Shown here: positions 1-9,900 of the stretch, in pieces
Layout: each line of letters starts with the position of its first letter
Position numbering within the stretch: position 1 is the first letter of the stretch
DNA from: an uncultured Clostridia bacterium
GTDB taxonomy: Bacteria > Bacillota > Clostridia > Lachnospirales > CAMVHY01
DNA: 38,289 bases
Assembly: GCA_947427385.1 (NCBI GenBank)
Contig: CANEHT010000012.1
Coordinates: 1 to 38,289, forward strand
Direction: 5' to 3'
The notes under the pieces: model-generated
Database searches by the model: none
The model's input: the letters and a program-made list of their open reading frames with translations, nothing else
Told to the model about the DNA's origin: nothing
Made by a program: the position numbers and the translations under genes

Positions 1-55
1 TTAAATATAAAGTATCACTCCTTTTAAATATAAAGTATCACTCCTTTTAAATATA
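1..55. repeat. Tandem 23-bp direct repeats, SD-like on the minus strand
   Basis: Two perfect 23-bp copies (1-23 and 24-46) are followed by a partial third (47-55). Read on the minus strand, each unit contains AAGGAGTGATA, a strong Shine-Dalgarno-like string. The array could therefore be a duplicated leader of a leftward gene beyond the window edge. There are no spacers, so it is not a CRISPR array. It is cut by the window start and its full copy number is unknown. Confidence 0.6.
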
Positions 56-129
56 TTTATAAAAACTACATAATTATTTTATAATATATAAAAATAAAAA
101 TCAAGATAAAAAATGAAAGGTGAATAAAA

Positions 130-1188
130 ATGAATAGATTTGAACGCGTTAAAAAATTTATGCAGCAAAAAAATATTAACCAAATAATTATAACTGATCC
201 GTTTGATATTTTTTATCTTACGGGACAATTAATTGATCCAGGTGAAAGATTTTTTGGTATGTATTTAAATTGTGATGGTACAAAAAAAATTTTAGTGAAT
301 GAATTATTTAAGTTAAAAAATATTGATGATGTTGAAATTTTTTATTATGCCGATTTCGATGACCCAATAAAAATTTTAGCGGATATGTTAAAGAATAAAT
401 CAGTGTTAGTTGATAAAAATTTTCCTGCAAGATTTTTGTTGCCACTTATGAATTTTTGTGATGTTAAATATTTTGTTAGCGATGTCTTGGAATATGTACG
501 TTTAATAAAAGATACGGACGAGATAAATTTAATGCGGCGTTCTTCATATTTAAGTGATCACGCAATGAATTTACTTGTTGCAAATATTTATGAAGGGCAA
601 AGCGAATTAGAATTGGTAGAAATTTTAAAAGATATAAAGAAAAAATTAGAGTTTGACGCATTTTCATTTGAACCGATAATTGCATTTGGAGGGAATGCGG
701 CAGAGCCTCATCATATTCCAAATGAAACAAAATTAAAACCGGGAGATTGTATCGTAATTGATATCGGTTTTGTAAAAGATAATTATTGTTCAGATATGAC
801 ACGGACATTTTTTTATAGATATGCAACAGATTTTGATAAAAAAATTTACGATATAGTATTGCAAGCAAATTTGGCGGCAATAAATAAAATTAAGCCGGGC
901 GCAAAATTTTGCGATATAGATTTGGCCGCAAGAAATTTTATAAAAGATAATGGATATGAAAAAAATTTTATCCATACAACTGGACATTCAATTGGATTGC
1001 AATGTCATGAATTTGGGACAGTTAGTTTTCGTAATCATGACACAATAAAACCGGGTATGATTTTTTCAATTGAACCCGGAATATATTTGAAAAATAAAAT
1101 TGGCGTACGTATAGAAGATTTGATTTTGGTAACTGATAATGGCTGCGAACTTTTAAATAATTATCCGAAAAAATTACGAATAATATAA
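130..1188 (+). CDS. M24-family metallopeptidase (Xaa-Pro aminopeptidase/dipeptidase type)
   Basis: This 352-aa protein is a cytosolic dinuclear-metal peptidase predicted to cut Xaa-Pro bonds during peptide turnover. The C-terminal pita-bread domain has the five expected metal ligands: D211 (in IDIGF), D222 (in SDMTRT), H286 (in TGHSIG), E315 (in IEPGIY) and E329 (in RIED). Residues 1-130 form the usual creatinase-like N-terminal domain, and the length fits bacterial PepP/PepQ-like proteins of Firmicutes. The ATG follows AAAGGTGAA at good spacing. A TATAAT at 80-85 could serve as -10, with a poor -35. It is a single gene that ends at a shared terminator, convergent with the giant minus-strand gene. 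The family is clear; the exact substrate is not. Confidence 0.93.
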   Translation: MNRFERVKKFMQQKNINQIIITDPFDIFYLTGQLIDPGERFFGMYLNCDGTKKILVNELFKLKNIDDVEIFYYADFDDPIKILADMLKNKSVLVDKNFPARFLLPLMNFCDVKYFVSDVLEYVRLIKDTDEINLMRRSSYLSDHAMNLLVANIYEGQSELELVEILKDIKKKLEFDAFSFEPIIAFGGNAAEPHHIPNETKLKPGDCIVIDIGFVKDNYCSDMTRTFFYRYATDFDKKIYDIVLQANLAAINKIKPGAKFCDIDLAARNFIKDNGYEKNFIHTTGHSIGLQCHEFGTVSFRNHDTIKPGMIFSIEPGIYLKNKIGVRIEDLILVTDNGCELLNNYPKKLRII

Positions 1189-1220
1189 AAAACGGTGAAA
1201 CTATCAAGGTTCACCGTTTT
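1189..1220. terminator. Bidirectional intrinsic terminator
   Basis: An 11-bp stem (1189-1199 with 1210-1220, core AACGGTGA/TCACCGTT) with a 10-nt loop has T-rich tails on both sides. It ends the M24 gene rightward and the giant gene leftward. The giant gene's stop codon (1204-1206) lies inside the loop. Confidence 0.85.
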
Positions 1221-4200
1221 CTTTTTGTATTTCTGATTTTGTTTCTGAATTGCCAAGTTGCGGAATTGGTTTATCATTACTAAAGTTTTGGACATTTTTA
1301 AAACTATTTCTAAGAGAAGGTCGATTATTTGGATTTTCGATTGATATTTCAGGTTCAGAGTTTTCTACTGAACTTTTTTCTGGTTTATTATTTTTTATTT
1401 TAATTGCAGATGGAGGAATCGAAGCCATAGCAATAGCGAAGAAAGTTGCAAGCAAAGAAATTCCAAAAATTTGTCCTATAATAGGAATTACAAAAGTTAA
1501 TATTGTAATTGCAATTGCGGCTAATCCAGATGTAATTCCTAAAGGTAAACCAATGTATGGCAAAATTTTTTTTAATTCCAATAAAAATTTACGTAAAGTA
1601 GTTGTTTGTATTGGATTTATATCTTTAATTTTAGGTTTTCTATCTTGTTTTGAGTTTGTGGCAGAAGATGAATCTTTATCTGAATTATTTTGCATTTGTT
1701 GTGAAATTTCATCTGAAGTTTCACTTAAATCGACGATTTGATTTTGATTAGATTCATTTAAATCGATTGAATTTATTGGTTCATTATCATTATCATTATT
1801 TTCTTGTTCTAAATTACTTATATTTTGTTGTTCAAGTTTTGCAGTTTCTTTTTTTTGTTTAACTATTTCTTTTGCTGCATTTAAATATTGTTCAACTATT
1901 TTTTTTGCTTCTGGCTGTTCCTTAAAAAATTTACGAAGAAAGAGACTACATTTTCCAAAATTTTCGTTTTCTTCTAATCGTTCTACTAAAAATTGTATAA
2001 ATTCTTGTGGATGATTTTTATAATAGTTGTAAGTTTGTGAATTAAGAATTGTGCTTTTAGGTTTTTCTTCTTTTTGTAAAACTTTTTGTTCTGGATTTTC
2101 AATTTCATTATCATTTTTATTATCATTATCATTTTTTATATCTTGGTTTGTTTCGTTGTCACTACTTTTTTTATCATTATTAATTTCCTTATCATTTTTC
2201 ATGGTTGGTTTTATTTTATTGTCATTATCAACATTTTGTTTTTCATTGCTTTTTTCTTCTTCCTCTTCTTCTTGAGTTTTTTCTTTAGCTTTTCTTTCAG
2301 CTTTTTCTCTAGCTTTACGCTCAGCTTCTTTAGCCTTACGCTCAGCTTCTTCTTTAGCCTTACGGTTAGCTTCTTCTTTAGCCTTACGGTTAGCTTCTTC
2401 TTTAGCCTTACGCTCAGCTTCTTCTTTAGCTTTACGGTTAGCTTCTTCTTTAGCTTTACGCTTAGCTTCTTCTTTAGCTTTACGGTCAGCTTTCTTTTGT
2501 TCTTCTTGTTTTTCTTTAGCAAGTTTTTCTTGTTCAGCTTTTTGTTTAGCTTTCTTATTATTTTCTATTTCAAATTTTCTTTTTGCCTCATCAAGTTTGT
2601 TTTTTATTTTATTAATATTTTTTTTCGAAAAATATCTATTTTTATTTTGTTCATTCACTGTTGAGGAATATGTTTCAATAATTTCAGCAATTTTAATTAT
2701 ATAATCTTGCTGAAAATTTATAAGATCAAGATAAATTAACAATAATATTTTTCCATTATAGTTATCGCAATTAGAATCAAATTCTTCACACAAATTTTTA
2801 TTTTTAATTTCTTCTTTAGCATATTCGCTATATATTAATACATAATTTAAAATAGCAATAGGTAAACTTGAAAAATTATCATTATTTATTATGTTATCAA
2901 ATTGAGTTTTTGTTAATTTTATTTCTGAACTATTATTTTCGTCATTGCTTTCTAGATTGTTAAAGGTGTTTAAAATAGCAATTCCATTTTCTACAATTTC
3001 TTTATTTAAGTTTTCCAAATCAAATACTTTCATTAATTCAGTGATACTTTTTTCGTTAAAATTATTTATAATTTCTTTATTGATTAATACGACTTCTCCA
3101 TTATTTTTATAGTTAATCAAATTTATATCATTACGATACAGTATTTCAAATATTACTCGAGAAAAATTTGAAGCATTTATTTGTTTTATTAATAAATTAT
3201 TATTTATGCAATAATTAAAAACTTTAAATAAAAGATTTGTGAATTCAAAATATGTTGATTCATTTTCAGGAATTTCTATTTTATTTATTAAATCATTTTC
3301 ATTTTCAGACAATTCATCAAAAATATTATTTATATAATTCAGTATCAATGAAAACAAATTATCAAATATTGATAGTTGATTTTGATTTTCAAACATATAA
3401 TTCAATATGTTAAATAAATATTGAGGCAAAATGAAATCAAAGAATTCAGATATATCTTTGTTAAAGTCTCTAGAAGATAATTCAGGTAATTTAGATAAAA
3501 TTTCAAGTGAATAATTTTGTACAAATTCAATTCTTTTATTATCATCAAATATATTATTATCATTAAACAGTGTCGTAATTATTGCTTTTAAAGGAAATTT
3601 ACTTAAATAAGCAAATTTTATATTATTATCGTTAAATTTATCAAAAAAATTATTTATACACGAATCTTTTTGAAGTTTTAATTTAGCAATTTCTTGTTTT
3701 GAATTTTCATCTATAAATTCTATTTTATCCTCAACTTCATAAAAGAATACGTCTAAATATGGCAAAATAAAATCGTAAGTTTCCATTCTGTTATCACTTT
3801 TGTAATATATGCCAACGCCAATAATTTTAATTATTTCTTGTGAAAAAGTTTTATTTCCTTCGTTTTTTACTAATTTTTCAATAGTGACTAAAATTTCTTC
3901 TTTGTTATAATTGTTTGTTTTAAATTTATTTTGTTTGATTTGTTCTATATCATCTAAAGATAATAAATTTATAGATTTTATATCATACAAGGCTAATTTT
4001 TTTTCAAAAGTATTAAATTTTTTATGTGTTTTTTTATACTTATTTGTATAGTAATCTGTTTTTTCAATATTATAATAATCACAAAGAAAATCAATAAGGT
4101 TTTCAGATAAATTTTCATTTTCTGATATATCTTGAAGTTGTTCATTGGAAAGTTTTATTTTATTATTTTCATTTAACTTTTCTTTTATTTCAGTAAAATT

Positions 4201-6882
4201 TTCCAAAGAAATTATTTTCAAATTAGTTTTATCAATAATTTTTTTTAGTATTTCATAAGCGTCATTAGAAAAATATTTAATAAGGTTTCCAGATAAATTT
4301 TCATTTTCTGATATATCTTGAAGTTGTTCATCGGAAAATTTTATTTTATTATTTTTATTTAATGTTAATTTTATTATTTTAAAATTTTGCGGAGAAATTG
4401 TTTTAAAGTTAATGATATTAAAAAGTTTTTGTAACATTTCGTTGTTATCATTATCACTGTCATTATCATTGCCTAAAAATTCTTTGCTGAGAAAATATTT
4501 ATATTTATTAAGTTCTTGATTTAATAATTCAATATTATATGCGTTCATTGCATTAACAATTTCTTGAGCATAATGTTTTTTTAATAAAAGATTGTTATTT
4601 TCTTCTTCTTCTTCGTTTGTTTCATTATTTTCATCGAATAAATTTTGTTCAATACAATAATTGAAATTTCCAAGCAAAAATTTTTTTAACTCATTTTTTT
4701 CCATTTGATTTTCTTGTGTTTTGAATTCATGCTCATAATATGCAAAAGCATGAAACAAATATTTTATTATTGAAGATAAATGTTCTTTATTTTCAAATAT
4801 ATATTTTGATAAATCAAATAAGTTATATTCAAAAAAATCTTTGATAAATATTTCTGTAAATTCATTTTCAAAATCTTCTATTTTAAGTTTAGATAATTTA
4901 TTTAAGAATAAATGTGCATTATCAATATAAATAGATTTACAAATATCATCATTAATGATATATTTTCTTAAACTATAATTATAATCATAAAAATATATTT
5001 TTACTAATTCATTTGTAGGAAGTTCACTAAAACAAATTGCTTTTTTATTAATATCAGAAATATTATTCCAGAAGTGAGAATAATTTAATCCAGCTAGAAT
5101 TTTTATTTTTTTAACATCAAAAGTAGAATAAGGAATGTTCAAATCATTAATTTGATTTAATATGTCAATTATTTCGTCGCTAGAAAATTTAAGGTTTGAG
5201 TTACTTTGATTTTCTGAAGAAAAATAAATTGTAATATTAGTAATTTCATTTGCAGAAATATCATTTGTGCAATTATATTTCAAAGCTAATATTTTTTTAT
5301 TTGAATAATCTGGATTATTGCTATCAAAGCTAGAACTAAAAATACTATTCAAGCAATTTTTTTTAATATGTTCTATATTACTATTCAAAATTTTTTCAAA
5401 AATTTCAAATGACAAATTTAACAAATTAGGATTATTTAATATAGCAGTAAAAATTTCTTTTGAAAAAGACGTATTTTCTGATGAATTTTCAAGTACTTGA
5501 TTTAAAAATTCGATAGGAAAATTTTCATCGAATTGAAAATTTTTAATTATATATAAGATGTTATTGTAAAATTTTTCATCTAAAATTGACGGATACTTTT
5601 GAAAACAGGAATTAAATATTATAATTAAATTTTTTTGTGCAAAAGATTTGTTTTCAGTTGCATTAAATTGTGATGCAATGGATATTTTTTCATCTTTGAT
5701 AAACTTTATACAAATTATTAATGCATTAATTATGAATTGATTTTGAATATTATCATTGCAATATTTTATGACACCGAAAAAATCATTTAATAAAAAATTT
5801 TTGATTAATGTTTCTATAGTATTTTTTTCGTCAAGTATTGAAGGTAATTTTATTACATTATTTATCAAAAATTGTATTTTAGCACTATTTGCATTATTAT
5901 TTTCAAAATTATTAATCTCTGATAATAAATCTTCATTTGAATTATTTGTGTCATTTGAATTTTTTTCTTTAATTTCTTTAATTAAATTTAGAATATCATT
6001 TAAATTTCTTATAAATTCTTCGACACTTTCTTCATCATTAATTTGAGAAAGTTTAATATTGATTTCATCGATCATATTTATATTTTCAATGTTTTTCACT
6101 GAAACTTTCATTTGACTTAAATTATTGTCAATTTCATTTTCTTCTTCTTCTTCTTCTTCTTCATTTTTTTGTTTTCTTAAGATATCATTAATATTTAGGG
6201 AGTTATATAGTTTAATTATTTCTTTTATAGTTTTTAATGAATTTTTTACTTCAAATTCTGATATTTGCATTTTAGCTAATATTTTTAATTTCTTTTTTAA
6301 ATTTACGCAACCATTTCTATATTCTGCTTTTAATTTTATATTGGCAATTTTAGTTAAAATATCATCTGCATTTTGTTTGATTTTTTCTATTTCAATTGAC
6401 TTTATATTTGCTTTTAAATTGTCAATTGCATTTTGTATGAAATTTAAATTTTTCTTCAATTTTTTTATTAAATTTTCATTTTCTTCGAAGCTAGTCATTT
6501 TATGTTTTTTGAGATATTTCTTTATTTGGGATTCGTTAGATTTCCCGTATATTTTAAAAATTAATTGTAATAGATATGAATTTTCATAAGAGTTATAAAA
6601 ACTTTGTTGTAAAATAAGATCATTTTTCGTGGATATTTTTTTTATCGAATTTAAAGGGAATAAATTCATAGAATGCATTTTATCTTTTAAGTTAAAATTA
6701 GTATTTTTAGCAAATAAATTTTGAGAGTTTACTTCAAATTCCAATGGATTTTCTATAAGAAAATTTTCAGTATTTTTATCTTTAAATTTTATATTTTGAT
6801 TTTCGTCTTTTTCGAAAAATGTAGGAAGTTGATTTTGAAAATGCATCAATCTTTCTTTTTTATCATATAATTCAGTAGCCAA
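1204..6882 (-). CDS. C-terminal half of a giant helical-repeat, membrane-anchored protein (frame continues from the upstream gene)
   Basis: The frame encodes 1892 aa from its first possible start, a TTG at 6882 with no Shine-Dalgarno. It stays open and protein-like upstream to about 7015, reading RNVPSYKINDAQRFTQFFSK without a start. I therefore read it as the continuation of the frame at 6956-12856 rather than a separate gene. Order of parts: an early Glu/Asn coiled-coil stretch; a long solenoid of two-helix units (helix starts such as FSKEIF and LSNEQL); a Lys/Ala/Glu stalk from 24-bp repeats (about 2270-2530); an acidic Asn/Asp linker; two hydrophobic helices (about 1410-1600, containing GLPLGITSGLAAIAI); and a polar tail ending at a terminator. 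No catalytic motif was recognised. A surface- or secretion-related anchor is inference. Confidence 0.8.
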   Translation of the reverse strand: MATELYDKKERLMHFQNQLPTFFEKDENQNIKFKDKNTENFLIENPLEFEVNSQNLFAKNTNFNLKDKMHSMNLFPLNSIKKISTKNDLILQQSFYNSYENSYLLQLIFKIYGKSNESQIKKYLKKHKMTSFEENENLIKKLKKNLNFIQNAIDNLKANIKSIEIEKIKQNADDILTKIANIKLKAEYRNGCVNLKKKLKILAKMQISEFEVKNSLKTIKEIIKLYNSLNINDILRKQKNEEEEEEEENEIDNNLSQMKVSVKNIENINMIDEINIKLSQINDEESVEEFIRNLNDILNLIKEIKEKNSNDTNNSNEDLLSEINNFENNNANSAKIQFLINNVIKLPSILDEKNTIETLIKNFLLNDFFGVIKYCNDNIQNQFIINALIICIKFIKDEKISIASQFNATENKSFAQKNLIIIFNSCFQKYPSILDEKFYNNILYIIKNFQFDENFPIEFLNQVLENSSENTSFSKEIFTAILNNPNLLNLSFEIFEKILNSNIEHIKKNCLNSIFSSSFDSNNPDYSNKKILALKYNCTNDISANEITNITIYFSSENQSNSNLKFSSDEIIDILNQINDLNIPYSTFDVKKIKILAGLNYSHFWNNISDINKKAICFSELPTNELVKIYFYDYNYSLRKYIINDDICKSIYIDNAHLFLNKLSKLKIEDFENEFTEIFIKDFFEYNLFDLSKYIFENKEHLSSIIKYLFHAFAYYEHEFKTQENQMEKNELKKFLLGNFNYCIEQNLFDENNETNEEEEENNNLLLKKHYAQEIVNAMNAYNIELLNQELNKYKYFLSKEFLGNDNDSDNDNNEMLQKLFNIINFKTISPQNFKIIKLTLNKNNKIKFSDEQLQDISENENLSGNLIKYFSNDAYEILKKIIDKTNLKIISLENFTEIKEKLNENNKIKLSNEQLQDISENENLSENLIDFLCDYYNIEKTDYYTNKYKKTHKKFNTFEKKLALYDIKSINLLSLDDIEQIKQNKFKTNNYNKEEILVTIEKLVKNEGNKTFSQEIIKIIGVGIYYKSDNRMETYDFILPYLDVFFYEVEDKIEFIDENSKQEIAKLKLQKDSCINNFFDKFNDNNIKFAYLSKFPLKAIITTLFNDNNIFDDNKRIEFVQNYSLEILSKLPELSSRDFNKDISEFFDFILPQYLFNILNYMFENQNQLSIFDNLFSLILNYINNIFDELSENENDLINKIEIPENESTYFEFTNLLFKVFNYCINNNLLIKQINASNFSRVIFEILYRNDINLINYKNNGEVVLINKEIINNFNEKSITELMKVFDLENLNKEIVENGIAILNTFNNLESNDENNSSEIKLTKTQFDNIINNDNFSSLPIAILNYVLIYSEYAKEEIKNKNLCEEFDSNCDNYNGKILLLIYLDLINFQQDYIIKIAEIIETYSSTVNEQNKNRYFSKKNINKIKNKLDEAKRKFEIENNKKAKQKAEQEKLAKEKQEEQKKADRKAKEEAKRKAKEEANRKAKEEAERKAKEEANRKAKEEANRKAKEEAERKAKEAERKAREKAERKAKEKTQEEEEEEKSNEKQNVDNDNKIKPTMKNDKEINNDKKSSDNETNQDIKNDNDNKNDNEIENPEQKVLQKEEKPKSTILNSQTYNYYKNHPQEFIQFLVERLEENENFGKCSLFLRKFFKEQPEAKKIVEQYLNAAKEIVKQKKETAKLEQQNISNLEQENNDNDNEPINSIDLNESNQNQIVDLSETSDEISQQMQNNSDKDSSSATNSKQDRKPKIKDINPIQTTTLRKFLLELKKILPYIGLPLGITSGLAAIAITILTFVIPIIGQIFGISLLATFFAIAMASIPPSAIKIKNNKPEKSSVENSEPEISIENPNNRPSLRNSFKNVQNFSNDKPIPQLGNSETKSEIQKENGEP
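2342..2485. repeat. Six 24-bp tandem repeats encoding a Lys/Ala/Glu stalk
   Basis: Six consecutive 24-bp units (2342, 2366, 2390, 2414, 2438, 2462) differ at only a few bases, with degenerate units continuing to about 2294. On the minus strand each unit encodes an 8-aa KAKEEA(N/E)R-type block, a TolA-like charged helix. Near-identity makes copy-number change by slippage likely without breaking the frame. Confidence 0.9.
4093..4355. repeat. In-frame direct duplication (77-bp near-identical arms 186 bp apart)
   Basis: Positions 4093-4169 and 4279-4355 are nearly identical and offset by 186 bp (62 codons). On the minus strand both encode an LQDISENENLS-containing segment. It appears to be a recent duplication of one helical-repeat unit inside the giant gene. 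Confidence 0.85.
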
Positions 6883-6955
6883 AAGTTGCAGATAATTAAG
6901 TTGATTTTCATTTTTTGAAATTAATTTTGAGAAAAACTGAGTAAACCGTTGAGCA

Positions 6956-9900
6956 TCATTTATCTTGTAACTTGGAACATTTCTTAAAAAAAAAATTATT
7001 ACACAATGTAGTAATTATTTTTTGATTATTACTATCATTACAAAATTTTTTTATTTCAGTTATATCTTCAACTGAAAATTTGTCTAAAGAAATCTCAAAG
7101 TAAAACATTATTATTTTTTTGATAGTATATTCATTATTATTTTTGAATTCAGGTTCAAAAATTAGTTCCAAAGAATTATTATTTAATTTTTTAATTTCCG
7201 ATGAATTGTTTTCGCAGAAATAATAAAATTTCATACCTGAATTTTCTATATTAATTAAGTTTTTTTTGCAAGCTTTGTTCATATTATTTAATTCTTTATT
7301 TGAAAGTTTTATTTTATCTGCAAATTTTTCAAAATATTTAAAAGGCAAATATTTAATATTTGCCTTTGCTAATTTTGGTAATGAATTATTATAATTTTCT
7401 TGTATACTATTAAAAAAATCATCAATTACCCCTCTTAATTTTTCATAAATATTGCTGCTTTTATAATTAAAAACTAGCTTAAAAGACTCAAGAAATTTTT
7501 TTTCGTTTTTAAAAATAATATCATTTGTCTCTATAAAATTTATAAGTTCTCTTAATAATTTTTCAAAATTTCTTATGCGATAAAGATAACTTTTGATTGT
7601 GAATTTATAATCATTATATTTAATGTTTAATATTTGCTTTAATAAATATTGAGGATTTTTTGATAAAAAAGAAGAAATATCTTCCGAAATAAAATCTTCA
7701 TTATTATGTTTTGATTCAATTATTTCCTTAAAAAGCAAATTTAAATTTTCTTCGTTAGTAATATAATTAAAGATATCATCGTTAAAACATACTTTAAATA
7801 ATATTTTCATAGGAAGTTTAGAGCAAAATTTATTTTTTTTAGCTGAATCGGAAATTTTATTAATTATCTGTATTAATGTATTTATTATTTCATTATATTT
7901 TTTAGAAGTATATAGGTATTTAAAGTCATCTTTTTCAAATATATCAATTTGTTCATCAGAAAGATTATTTATATTATCTAAAATCATTTTAAAAAAAAGT
8001 ATTTCTATTCCCTTTTTTTTAAAATGAGGTCCTATGTTCAAACAAAAATTCTTGAAATTTTTCCAATTATTAATGGAGCAACTAAATATTTTTTTTGAAA
8101 ATTCTTTTAGATCATTTGAGCTTGAGTTATATAAACTAAATAAGTCATAAAAAGTTTCATTTGTTGAAATTTTATATATTGGCTCATAATGGTCATATTT
8201 ATCAGTTTTAATAGCAAATTTTTTTAAATGATTATATAAGGATATATCATAATCATGTTTAGAAAAATAAAATTTATAATTATTTTTTTCACAATCAAAT
8301 AAAGTTGAAAAAAATATTTCTTTTTGTTTATTATTCATTTCATTTATGTTATATATTACTATTTTTAATAAATGCTGAGGCGTTAATTCGTGAAAATATT
8401 TATATCTTAAAATATTCCATAATTGCAATTTTGAAAATTTTACATTTTCATTTAAGTTTTCAATTATTGTTTTTAAATTATTTAATGAAAGAAAAGTTAT
8501 ATTAATTAATGAAACTGTTTTTTCTAAACTTTTTTTATCATTTATAAAATATTTTTGAATATCTTTATATTCTAGTTGAAGATCAAGAGATTTAATTATT
8601 TCAAGTATAAAATAATTAAAATCAAATTTAAATAAATGTTTTTTAGAACAATAATCCATAATTCCAAATAAGTTGTTTTTTATTTCTAATTTTTTTCTTT
8701 CTTTTTTTTCATCACTATCATTTTCATCAATGATTTTTGCTGATTTGATTTTATTTAAAGTTTCACTTTCAATATTTTTATTTGATAATTCATCATTCAA
8801 TGTATTAATTATAGTCACGAAAAAATTGATTAAAGTTTTGTATTTTAGAGTTGATTTATCTGTTTGATTTAATAAATCAAGGAAACGAGCAAAATGATTA
8901 ACGAGATGGTTTGATAAAAAATGTTGCATTTTTTCATTCATAAAACCTATTTCTTGAATATTAAATAATTCAGAAATAAATTTATTATTTTCTGAATCTT
9001 TTTTAGGATCGCTCTCAATAACTAAATCAAATATAGCATCTAATGTTTTTTTGCTTTTGAATTCATTTGAATTTGTGTATATATACATTAATAATATAGC
9101 AAAATTCTTATTTGCTAAATTTTTTATGAAAATTTTAATTTTCTGTTCTTTTAAATCAAATTGTTCTAATTCTAATAATTTAGGAGTAATTAAATTAATG
9201 CTTTTTGGAAGTTGCTGTCTTTTAAAACCATTATCTAAATTTATTTTAACTAATTGTATAAAAGGCAATTCACATAATGCGCCCGCAAAGCTTTGAAATT
9301 TTGATTTATAATTTAAAAATATATCTCTTTGTTTTGTATTATCTGGAATATTTAATTTTTTAAACATACCGTCTAAATATTTTTGTTCAGAATTTTGTTC
9401 TTGAACTAACTGTTGATATATAGAACTTATTTGATTTAATAAATCAACTGCTGTATTTTTATTCCAATTATTATCTAACTCTACAAATTTATTTTTTAAA
9501 ACATATAAATTAGATATTAAACCTTTGGTATATTCAGTTTTATATGTTGAAGCTTCATATAAATTTACAAAAGTATCTTTTAAATTAATTAATTTTCGTT
9601 TGCTTTCTTCTGAAATTGGTTCTTCTGAAAATTCTTTTGATTTAGGTAAATTTTCTTTTTCTTTTAATGCTTTTTTCAAATAAACATTTTTTCCTAAAAT
9701 TATTTCCAAACGTTTCAATACAAAAGGGTATGTTATATTTTGATCGTTATTTAAAATACCAATATCTACAATTTGTTTTTGGCTAAAATACATAATATTT
9801 TCATCAAGTACTTTTATAAAATTTTCTTTTAAACTAGATGAATTAATTTCAAAAATAAATTCTTTTATTTTTTTTATGTCTATGAAATTTATACAGTTTT

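Noticed and set aside
1..55. CRISPR array
   Set aside because: The repeats are directly tandem with no unique spacers.
2211..2522. Minus-strand 103-aa Lys/Leu-rich frame in the repeat region
   Set aside because: A shifted frame of the 24-bp repeats, open only because the repeats lack stops in it.
2086..2664. Plus-strand 192-aa Phe/Ser-rich frame
   Set aside because: It is the antisense shadow of the Lys/Ala/Glu repeat stalk of the minus-strand giant gene. Low complexity, no ribosome site.
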